A DNA stretch of 5,153 nucleotides, taken from NCBI GenBank assembly GCA_026416355.1, contig JAOAFH010000122.1, positions 1-5,153 of the forward strand, in the 5' to 3' direction. This document shows positions 1-5,153 of this stretch, one piece after another. Under the pieces are notes generated by a model, which ran no database searches, had not been told where the DNA came from, and worked only from the letters and a program-made list of their open reading frames with translations. Position numbers and translations under genes: made by a program. This DNA is from Clostridiales bacterium (GTDB lineage: Bacteria; Bacillota; Clostridia; Clostridiales; Caloramatoraceae). How positions within the stretch are numbered: the stretch's first letter is position 1; each line of letters starts with the position of its first letter.

Positions 1-1232
1 GCTCTTTCACCATATCCAAGCCAGCATATTCTTGATGGTAGTCCTTGGAATGCTACCCTTTCTCTAGCCATCTTAATCCATCTTGCTAGATGCTTGTTTT
101 CTGGGAATAGCTCAAGTACAAGTTCATCTGTTCTATAAATATCCTCTGGATCTCCTGAAAGTGCTGCCCATCTAAATGGTCCCTTTCCTTCGCAGAATAA
201 AGGCCTAATGTATGCAGGAACGAATCCTGGGAAGTTAAATGCATCCTTTACACCTTCATCATATGCCATTTGTCTAATGTTGTTACCATAATCAAATGTA
301 ATAGCTCCCCTTCTTTGCATTTCAAGCATAGCTTCAACATGGCGAGCCATACTCTTTTTAGAAAGCTTTATATATTCCTTTGGATTTGTTTTTCTAAGCT
401 CAAGTGCAGCCTCATATGTCATGTTGCCTGGAACATAACCATTTAGTGGGTCATGTGCTGATGTTTGGTCTGTTAATACATCTGGAACAAATCCCTTTTT
501 GATTAGCTCTGGTAGAATGTCTGATGCATTTCCTAAAACACCAATTGAAATAGCCTCTCCCTTTTCCTTTGCCTCAATTGCTCTATTTAGAGCTTCATTT
601 AAATCTTCATAGTATACATCTAGATATCTAGTCTTTATTCTCTTTTCTATTCTATCTCTATCAACTTCTATACATAAAGCTACACCTTCGTTCATTGTAA
701 CTGCAAGTGGTTGAGCTCCACCCATTCCCCCAAGTCCTGCAGTTAATGTAATTGTTCCCTTTAGGCTTCCTCCAAAGTGCTTTTCTGCAACAGCAGCTAG
801 AGTTTCATAGGTTCCTTGTAAAATTCCTTGAGTTCCTATGTAGATCCATGAACCTGCTGTCATTTGGCCATACATAGTTAGTCCCTTTTGCTCAAGCTCC
901 CAGAAATATTCCCAATTTGCCCAATGTGGAACAAGCATTGAATTTGAAATTAAAACTCTTGGAGCCCATTTGTGGCTCTTAAATATTCCAACAGGCTTTC
1001 CTGATTGAACAAGTAATGTTTCATCCTCTTCTAGATTTTTAAGTGAATTTACAATAGCATCAAAGCTTTCCCAGTTTCTAGCTGCCTTTCCTCTTCCACC
1101 ATAAACTATTAAATCCTCTGGCCTTTCAGCAACCTCTGGATCTAGATTGTTCATAAGCATTCTTAAAACAGCTTCTTGTTGCCATCCCTTACAATTTAGA
1201 GTATTACCCCTTGGTGCTCTAATTTCTCTCAT
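1..1232 (-). CDS. hutU: Urocanate hydratase (urocanase), 3' end missing
   Basis: This cytoplasmic enzyme converts urocanate to 4-imidazolone-5-propionate using tightly bound NAD+, the second step of histidine degradation. The frame is open from an ATG at 1232-1230 to the window edge, giving 410 complete codons. The family is usually about 550 residues, so roughly 140 C-terminal residues lie outside. I read the urocanase N-terminus (MREIRAPRGN), YGGRGKAARNW at about 44-54, YGQMTAGSWIYIGTQG at 121-136, the glycine-rich GLGGMGGAQP at 166-175 in the NAD-binding part, and GLPSRICWLGYGER at 397-410. Cys403 in that last motif corresponds to the conserved urocanase cysteine near the active site (Cys410 in Pseudomonas putida). 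An AAAGGGGG ribosome binding site at 1241-1248 sits 8 nt from the ATG and overlaps the hutH stop. The 14-bp gap to hutH indicates one transcript. Nothing looks broken; the truncation is only the window edge. Confidence 0.97.
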   Translation of the reverse strand, partial: MREIRAPRGNTLNCKGWQQEAVLRMLMNNLDPEVAERPEDLIVYGGRGKAARNWESFDAIVNSLKNLEEDETLLVQSGKPVGIFKSHKWAPRVLISNSMLVPHWANWEYFWELEQKGLTMYGQMTAGSWIYIGTQGILQGTYETLAAVAEKHFGGSLKGTITLTAGLGGMGGAQPLAVTMNEGVALCIEVDRDRIEKRIKTRYLDVYYEDLNEALNRAIEAKEKGEAISIGVLGNASDILPELIKKGFVPDVLTDQTSAHDPLNGYVPGNMTYEAALELRKTNPKEYIKLSKKSMARHVEAMLEMQRRGAITFDYGNNIRQMAYDEGVKDAFNFPGFVPAYIRPLFCEGKGPFRWAALSGDPEDIYRTDELVLELFPENKHLARWIKMARERVAFQGLPSRICWLGYGER

Positions 1233-1246
1233 AAAATAAGCCCCCT

Positions 1247-2767
1247 TTACATTAATTCTCCAATTTTTTCTTCTACTTTATTAACAAGCTCTGTTAAAAG
1301 AGCCGCTGCCCTATTGATATCAACATACATAACCCTGTCATCATTTAGCATTGGTACATGCTCCCTTAAAAGATTAAAGCCAACACTAGTTCCTTTACCA
1401 AGTTCATATTTACCCCTTAAATCGATCGCTTGACAAGCCGCCAAATATTCTATGCCAAGCACCTTTTTTGCATTATATATTATACTTCTTGCCTTCCTTG
1501 CTGCAATTGTTCCCATGCTGACATGGTCCTCTTGGTTTGCCGATGATGGAATAGAATCAACAGATGCTGGATGTGCCAAAACTTTGTTTTCAGACACAAG
1601 TGCTGCTGCTGAATACTGTGCTATCATAAAGCCAGAATTTAAACCTCCCTTTTTAGTTAAAAATGCTGGAAGGTCATTTAATTGATAGTTAACAAGTCTT
1701 TCTATTCTTCTCTCTGATATATTTGCAAGCTCTGAAATAGCAATACCTAAAAAATCCATTGCAAGTGCCATTGGTTGTCCGTGGAAATTACCCCCTGAAA
1801 TAACCCTATCTTCGTCTGCGAAAATAAGAGGATTGTCAGTTGCTGAATTGATTTCTATTTCAACAACCCTTTTAACGTACTCGATTGCATCTTTGCTAGC
1901 ACCATGAACCTGTGGAATACATCTTAAAGTATATGCATCCTGTACCCTAAGCTCCCCTTGCTTAGTTGTAAGTTTGCTATCCTCTAGTATTCTTAAAAGG
2001 TTTTGTGCTGATTTTAGCTGACCAACCTGTGGACGAACATTGTGTACCTTGTAGTAATATGCATCAGTAATTCCCCTAAGTGCTTCAATTGTGTGGGATG
2101 CAACTATATCTGCAGCCTTTGATAAATTTATAGCATCATATAGCGCAAGTGTTCCAACAGCTGTCATTACTTGAGTTCCATTAATTAATGCTAAGCCTTC
2201 TTTTTCAACAAGCTCAACCTCTTTTATACCCGCCTTTAAAAGAGCATCCTTTCCACTTAGTTTCTCACCGTTAAAATAGGCTTCCCCTTCACCAATCATA
2301 ACAAGAACCATGTGGGAAAGCGGTGCTAGATCCCCACTTGCACCAAGGGAGCCCTTTTCATAAATAACTGGATGAACACCTTTATTTAGCATCTCAATTA
2401 AAGTCTCAAGTGTCTCAAGCCTAACCCCTGAATATCCCTTAGATAATGCATTGGCACGAAGAAGCATAATAGCACGCACAACTTCCTCTGGAAACTCATC
2501 ACCAACACCACAGGCGTGGGACACAATTAAGTTTCTTTGAAGCTTTTTTGCCTCTTCCTTTGAAATAACTACATCTGAAAACTTGCCAAAACCTGTTGTA
2601 ATGCCATATACAACCTTTCCCTCTGCAACATATCTGTCAACAACCTCACGAGCCATTTTAACCCTTTTCTTAGCCTCATCTGCTAACTCTACCCTATAGC
2701 CTTCTCTAGCTACCTTAACCACATCCTCAATGGTTAGATGTTCCCCATCGATGATTATTTTATGCAA
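1247..2767 (-). CDS. hutH: Histidine ammonia-lyase (histidase)
   Basis: This enzyme deaminates L-histidine to trans-urocanate and ammonia, the first step of histidine degradation, as a cytoplasmic homotetramer. Numbering here counts from the GTG at 2776 (509 residues). The Ala146-Ser147-Gly148 triad in GSLGASGDLAPLSH forms the MIO electrophilic cofactor. Other expected catalytic or binding residues are present: Tyr57 in YGITTGFG, His87 in SHACG, Asn199 in NGTQ, Gln279, Tyr282 and Arg285 in QDAYTLRCIPQ, Phe331, and Glu416 in QEDHVS. His87 and Glu416 favour histidine over phenylalanine or tyrosine as substrate. Length is normal for HutH. The GTG at 2776 and ATG at 2773 overlap or crowd the AGGCGG ribosome binding site (2776-2781). 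The TTG at 2767 has an ideal 8-nt spacing and gives the family-like start MHKIIIDG (506 residues), so I chose it. It is the first gene of the operon and precedes hutU. Confidence 0.97.
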   Translation of the reverse strand: MHKIIIDGEHLTIEDVVKVAREGYRVELADEAKKRVKMAREVVDRYVAEGKVVYGITTGFGKFSDVVISKEEAKKLQRNLIVSHACGVGDEFPEEVVRAIMLLRANALSKGYSGVRLETLETLIEMLNKGVHPVIYEKGSLGASGDLAPLSHMVLVMIGEGEAYFNGEKLSGKDALLKAGIKEVELVEKEGLALINGTQVMTAVGTLALYDAINLSKAADIVASHTIEALRGITDAYYYKVHNVRPQVGQLKSAQNLLRILEDSKLTTKQGELRVQDAYTLRCIPQVHGASKDAIEYVKRVVEIEINSATDNPLIFADEDRVISGGNFHGQPMALAMDFLGIAISELANISERRIERLVNYQLNDLPAFLTKKGGLNSGFMIAQYSAAALVSENKVLAHPASVDSIPSSANQEDHVSMGTIAARKARSIIYNAKKVLGIEYLAACQAIDLRGKYELGKGTSVGFNLLREHVPMLNDDRVMYVDINRAAALLTELVNKVEEKIGELM

Positions 2768-2808
2768 ACCCATCACCGCCTTTTTAATTTTCGTAATTTT
2801 CTAAATAT

Positions 2809-2817
2809 ATTATATCA
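2809..2817 (-). promoter_or_regulatory. Extended -10 promoter of the hut operon
   Basis: The minus strand reads TGATATAAT, a perfect TATAAT with the TGn extension. The hexamer 17 bp upstream (2832-2837, AAATTT) is a poor -35, so the extended -10 would carry recognition. Transcription would start near 2802, giving a leader of about 35 nt before the hutH start. No other promoter candidate is visible in front of hutH. Confidence 0.6.
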
Positions 2818-2832
2818 TTAAACTAGTTATAA

Positions 2833-2847
2833 AATTTTCTGAATATT
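2833..2847. promoter_or_regulatory. CodY-like operator over the hut -35 region
   Basis: The plus strand reads AATTTTCTGAATATT, which matches the CodY consensus AATTTTCWGAAAATT at 14 of 15 positions. It overlaps the -35 region of the proposed hut promoter, so binding would be expected to repress. Two weaker overlapping matches lie near the start site and leader: 2795-2809 (12 of 15) and 2786-2800 (11 of 15). The half-site AATTTTC thus occurs three times between 2786 and 2839. CodY is known to repress hut genes in Bacillus subtilis. Regulation here is inferred from the motif alone, and A/T-rich background raises the chance of weak matches. Confidence 0.6.
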
Positions 2848-2860
2848 TTTAACACGGTAA

Positions 2861-2928
2861 AGTGGCACCCAGGTGAATTGGAAGTATGGGTATTCTTTCC
2901 ACTATTCCATTTTCACCTGGGTGGCACT
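2861..2928 (+). repeat. Left REP-like palindromic unit
   Basis: The outer arm AGTGGCACCCAGGTGAA (2861-2877) pairs with the inner arm TTCACCTGGGTGGCACT (2912-2928) over 17 positions with one mismatch (G at 2865 opposite G at 2924). The 34-nt centre (2878-2911) has a second short stem: GGAA at 2880-2883 with TTCC at 2905-2908, and TGG at 2887-2889 with CCA at 2899-2901, separated by a 3-by-3 internal mismatch. The inner arm and part of the centre encode the transposase C-terminus and its stop codon. It is far more GC-rich than its surroundings. No T-tract follows the stem on either strand, so it is not a standard terminator. Confidence 0.9.
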
Positions 2929-3774
2929 CACAAGTTTAGTTATAGATGATTTTGATAAAGTCAGATATTCAGCAATATCTGAATGCCTATGCTTTTCGTT
3001 AACTGCACCCAAAATAAACTTTTTCTTTAATTCTAATATTTCTTTATTTCTACTGCCACTTTTCATTTCAAGTAAAATTTCAGTTGATATATTTAAGCTT
3101 TCTCTTATTTCTTCTAATGTCTTTTGTACAGTTCTTTTAAATTCTATAAATTCCCCATAAGAACATAATTTTTGTTCCTCAATTCCAAGTAATGAAGTCA
3201 CTAACTCTTTATCTTCTTCTATACTATTAATTTTCCCAGCTGCACAACACAATTTTACATATGAGTTAATAGCTGCACTTTTATCACTACCATTAATTAT
3301 TGATAAAATAAAATTTGTATTTATAAATCTATTTATTCCATTTTTATAAAAACAGTGACTACTCCAAATATAATTATTAACATCTTCACATATGTTTGCT
3401 CTAACTGGATTTCTATGAATATATCTTAAAGTAGCTAATAGTTGTCGTTCATCTTCTATTAATCTACAATGATATCTCTTTTCTAGTGCATGTCCTGTTC
3501 TATCAAGAAAAGTATTTAAGAATTTAGCTACTACATTATTTAAATTAAACATAATAGTACTTATCGAATCTTTATGTGTCTTAATTAAAATATGGTAATG
3601 ATTGTCCATAATAACATACCCTAAAACTTCATAATCAAATTTTTTATTATATTCCTTTAATTGTTTAATTATAAATCTTTTAGCTAAATTACTTGATAGA
3701 ATATGTTCCTTGTTATTACATCTAGTTGTAACATGAAATACAGCTCCATCATAACTAATTCTTGGTTCTCTCAT
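2902..3774 (-). CDS. REP-associated tyrosine transposase-like protein (RAYT, Y1/HUH family)
   Basis: A 290-residue single-stranded DNA nuclease/transposase relative. The N-terminus PRISYDGAVFHVTTRCNN matches the RAYT form of the Y1 fold. The metal-binding HUH motif is His59-Tyr60-His61 in MDNHYHILI, and the probable catalytic tyrosine is Tyr118 in RYIHRNPVRA, a motif typical of RAYTs rather than classic IS200/IS605 TnpA. All catalytic residues are present, so it looks intact. A C-terminal extension of about 150 residues ends in a likely helix-turn-helix (about 263-282, HSDIAEYLTLSKSSITKLV) that may recognise repeat DNA. The ATG at 3774 has a perfect AAGGAGGT site (3780-3787) 5 nt away. Residues 283-290 (SATQVKME) and the stop are encoded inside the left palindrome. 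By eye it is more A/T-rich than the hut genes. The family is inferred to nick and join at REP hairpins; activity here is untested. Confidence 0.9.
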   Translation of the reverse strand: MREPRISYDGAVFHVTTRCNNKEHILSSNLAKRFIIKQLKEYNKKFDYEVLGYVIMDNHYHILIKTHKDSISTIMFNLNNVVAKFLNTFLDRTGHALEKRYHCRLIEDERQLLATLRYIHRNPVRANICEDVNNYIWSSHCFYKNGINRFINTNFILSIINGSDKSAAINSYVKLCCAAGKINSIEEDKELVTSLLGIEEQKLCSYGEFIEFKRTVQKTLEEIRESLNISTEILLEMKSGSRNKEILELKKKFILGAVNEKHRHSDIAEYLTLSKSSITKLVSATQVKME

Positions 3775-3799
3775 AGATTACCTCCTTAGTTTAAAATAA

Positions 3800-3808
3800 A
3801 TAATAACA
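3800..3808 (-). promoter_or_regulatory. Possible extended -10 promoter of the transposase gene
   Basis: The minus strand reads TGTTATTAT, a TGn extension plus a 5/6 match to TATAAT. It would start transcription near 3793, shortly before the ribosome binding site at 3780-3787. No good -35 is present 16-18 bp upstream, and the region is nearly all A/T, so a chance match is quite possible. Confidence 0.3.
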
Positions 3809-3846
3809 TTAAAATTATTAACTAATTTTTAAGTTTTAAACATAAT

Positions 3847-3914
3847 AGTGCCACCCAGGTGAAAATAGAATACTGGATTTAGTTTCCACACTTCCAATTC
3901 ACCTGGGTGGCACT
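3847..3914 (-). repeat. Right REP-like palindromic unit, inverted copy of the left one
   Basis: Arms AGTGCCACCCAGGTGAA (3847-3863) and TTCACCTGGGTGGCACT (3898-3914) are perfect 17-bp inverted repeats around a 34-nt centre (3864-3897). The reverse complement of the whole unit aligns with the left unit without gaps: 33 or 34 of the 34 arm positions and 25 of the 34 centre positions agree, so the two units point in opposite directions. The same inner stem (GAA with TTC, TGG with CCA, with a 3-by-3 internal mismatch) is kept. The last base of the unit is also the first base of the -35 hexamer of the next gene. Confidence 0.9.
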
Positions 3915-3942
3915 AGACTTTAGCTATTTATTTTATTATAAT
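3914..3942 (+). promoter_or_regulatory. Promoter of the phosphodiester glycosidase gene
   Basis: TAGACT at 3914-3919 (4 of 6 to TTGACA), a 17-bp spacer, and a perfect TATAAT at 3937-3942. Transcription would start near 3949, about 25 nt before the ATG at 3974. The -35 box begins on the final base of the right palindromic unit. Confidence 0.6.
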
Positions 3943-3973
3943 ACTTAAGTAGAATTTTTTATGGAGGGATGTT

Positions 3974-4918
3974 ATGGGTTTATTAAAGAGAACAATCGGC
4001 TTTGTTGCATTTCAAATAATATTTTGTCCTTTACTTGCTATTTATTTGGTTTTCTATGGACCTTTTACAAACATAAAAGAAACTTTTGTTACATCAGCAA
4101 TGACAACTCTTCGACATCAATATTTGGCCAAGCTATTTCTATCAGATGAAGAGATTAATGATATTCTTGAAAAAAATAGAGCAGGTATTGTAACTGAGGA
4201 ACAAAATGAAGGTGAAGTTATTATTTCTAGAAAAGATAATAATATTGAATTAATTTCATTTGAAACAAGTAAATTTAGAGGAAACCTTTTAATTGTAGAT
4301 AATCCAAATAGGGTTTCTGTTGGAACAACTGATGGTTTAGGAGATAAAGGTATGACCTTAAGCCAAATAACAAAAAAATATAATGCTATTGCTGGTATTA
4401 ATGCAGGAGGCTTTGCTGATAAGAACTTTACAGGAACAGGAGGGCATCCAACAGGAATAGTTATTGAAAACGGTAAAATTGTTTATAAGGATGATGTAGA
4501 CAAGTTTAGTATAGTGGGTTTTGATGAAAATGATGTTTTAATTGTAGGTTCATATACTCTAAAACAAATTAAAAACAAAAAAATAAGAGATGCAGTTTCA
4601 TTTGGCCCTCCACTTATTGTAAATGGTAAACCTATGATAAAAAAAGGTGATGGTGGCTGGGGAATTGCTCCAAGAACAGCTATTGGTCAAAGACAAGATG
4701 GAGCAGTTTTACTATTAACAATTGATGGTAGACAAAAAGATAGTATAGGAGCGACTTTAAAAGAAGTACAAGACATTCTATTAAAATATGGTGCATATAA
4801 TGCATCAAATTTAGATGGTGGTTCATCTACAACAATGTACTACCAAGGTAAGGTGGTTAACAAACCATCTGATATATTAGGGGAAAGATCTATCCCTACT
4901 GCGTTTATAGTGAAATAA
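3974..4918 (+). CDS. Membrane-anchored phosphodiester glycosidase family protein (NAGPA domain)
   Basis: A 314-residue protein with a basic N-terminus and one hydrophobic segment at about 8-30, consistent with an uncleaved signal anchor and an outward-facing C-terminal domain. A short linker follows, then from about residue 80 to the end a domain with the marks of the NAGPA (formerly DUF2233) family: INAGGF at 142-147, SFGPPLIVNGKP at 209-220, PRTAIG at 233-238, TIDGRQ at 249-254 and NLDGGSSTTM at 279-288. Family members cleave sugar-1-phosphodiester bonds (the human uncovering enzyme is one), and bacterial ones are often labelled exopolysaccharide biosynthesis proteins. A role in cell-envelope glycan or phosphoglycan processing is inferred; the substrate is unknown. 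GGAGG at 3963-3967 lies 6 nt from the ATG. An ATG at 3961 in another frame overlaps this site and is not used. It is divergent from hut and precedes another membrane-targeted gene. Confidence 0.88.
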   Translation: MGLLKRTIGFVAFQIIFCPLLAIYLVFYGPFTNIKETFVTSAMTTLRHQYLAKLFLSDEEINDILEKNRAGIVTEEQNEGEVIISRKDNNIELISFETSKFRGNLLIVDNPNRVSVGTTDGLGDKGMTLSQITKKYNAIAGINAGGFADKNFTGTGGHPTGIVIENGKIVYKDDVDKFSIVGFDENDVLIVGSYTLKQIKNKKIRDAVSFGPPLIVNGKPMIKKGDGGWGIAPRTAIGQRQDGAVLLLTIDGRQKDSIGATLKEVQDILLKYGAYNASNLDGGSSTTMYYQGKVVNKPSDILGERSIPTAFIVK

Positions 4919-5047
4919 CGGCTAGAACTTAAAGAAGACCCAAAAGCATATAATAATTTGCTAATTGAAAATAAACTTTATACTTTGTTTTACTAAAAAT
5001 GATTTTTTAAATAAGCACCTAATTTATATTTTAAGTGAGGTGGTAGT

Positions 5048-5153
5048 ATGAAAAGGCTATTAAAAAAGTTAATTATATATTCATTAATCGGCGCTATTTT
5101 GACTATTGCACCTTTATATTATTTAAATAATATATTGTTTGCACAAGTTACAG
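5048..5153 (+). CDS. Start of an unidentified exported or membrane-anchored protein, truncated by window
   Basis: Only 35 codons are visible. They read as a basic start (MKRLLKK), a hydrophobic stretch at about 8-26, and then NNILFAQVT, where LFA before Gln33 could be a weak signal peptidase site or simply the end of a membrane anchor. A GAGGTG ribosome binding site (5037-5042) lies 5 nt from the ATG. The gene is in the same direction as the phosphodiester glycosidase gene, with a 129-bp gap that contains no convincing promoter or terminator, so co-transcription is possible. The N-terminal layout resembles that of the upstream gene, but this is too little to call them paralogues. No function can be assigned. 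Confidence 0.7.
   Translation, partial: MKRLLKKLIIYSLIGAILTIAPLYYLNNILFAQVT

Larger units (their letters stand above)
2861..3914 (-). mobile_element. RAYT cassette: REP-type tyrosine transposase gene with inverted palindromic ends
   Basis: A single Y1/HUH transposase-like gene lies between two 68-bp palindromic units (2861-2928 and 3847-3914) placed in inverted orientation relative to each other. This is the arrangement described for RAYT genes and their REP/BIME repeats. No target-site duplication is seen at the borders, as expected for HUH enzymes of this type. The 1054-bp block separates two genes whose promoters lie just outside it. Whether it moves as a unit, or is a resident gene that acts on such repeats elsewhere in the genome, cannot be told from one locus. 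The outer borders are taken from the ends of the palindromes and could extend a few bases further. Confidence 0.75.

Noticed and set aside
1452..1685. Plus-strand open frame of 77 codons
   Set aside because: It lies wholly antisense to hutH, whose motifs are clear, and has no ribosome binding site or recognisable product.
2861..2928. Rho-independent terminator at the left palindrome
   Set aside because: The stem is strong, but the loop is 34 nt and no T-tract follows on either strand; the same structure also occurs upstream of the transposase gene.
2873..3160. Plus-strand open frame of 95 codons starting in the left palindrome
   Set aside because: It is antisense to the transposase gene, begins inside the repeat and reads as low-complexity hydrophobic sequence; it is a shadow frame.
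2902..3774. Classic IS200/IS605 TnpA insertion sequence
   Set aside because: The protein is about twice the usual TnpA length, has the RAYT motif YIHRNPVRA, and is flanked by inverted palindromic units rather than the subterminal hairpins of IS200; no tnpB or omega RNA is seen.
3961..4149. Plus-strand open frame of 62 codons from an ATG at 3961
   Set aside because: Its start overlaps the ribosome binding site of the glycosidase gene, and it runs out of frame through that gene.
4993..5011. A/T palindrome AAAAATGATTTTTT as a terminator after the glycosidase gene
   Set aside because: The stem is entirely A/T with a one-base loop and would not be stable as an RNA hairpin.

Overview
The window looks like the chromosome of a low-GC Bacillota, most likely a member of the Clostridia. 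The evidence is A/T-rich intergenic DNA, strong AGGAGG-type ribosome binding sites, a clostridial-style histidine utilisation operon, and a CodY-like operator in front of it. The species cannot be named from the sequence.

Layout. Positions 1-2776 hold the start of a hut operon on the minus strand: hutH (histidine ammonia-lyase, complete) followed after 14 bp by hutU (urocanate hydratase, cut off by the window edge). Together they carry out the first two steps of histidine breakdown, histidine to urocanate plus ammonia and urocanate to imidazolonepropionate. Upstream of hutH lie an extended -10 promoter and a 14/15 match to the CodY operator over its -35 region, which suggests repression when branched-chain amino acids and GTP are plentiful.

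Positions 2861-3914 form a compact cassette. A REP-associated tyrosine transposase-like gene (RAYT, Y1/HUH family, minus strand) is flanked by two 68-bp palindromic units in inverted orientation. Each unit has 17-bp arms and a 34-nt centre. The gene's last eight codons and its stop codon lie inside the left unit. This is the most interesting part of the window: the two units differ almost only at positions predicted to be unpaired, as expected if they act as folded single-stranded DNA.

Positions 3937-4918 carry, on the plus strand, a promoter and a membrane-anchored phosphodiester glycosidase (NAGPA domain) protein. Its -35 box begins at the last base of the right palindrome. The start of another membrane or exported protein follows at 5048 and runs off the window. 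The cassette appears to sit in what was a short divergent promoter region between hutH and the glycosidase gene; removing it would leave about 143 bp. No tRNA, rRNA, CRISPR array or convincing rho-independent terminator was seen, and no gene-free stretch exceeds 300 bp.
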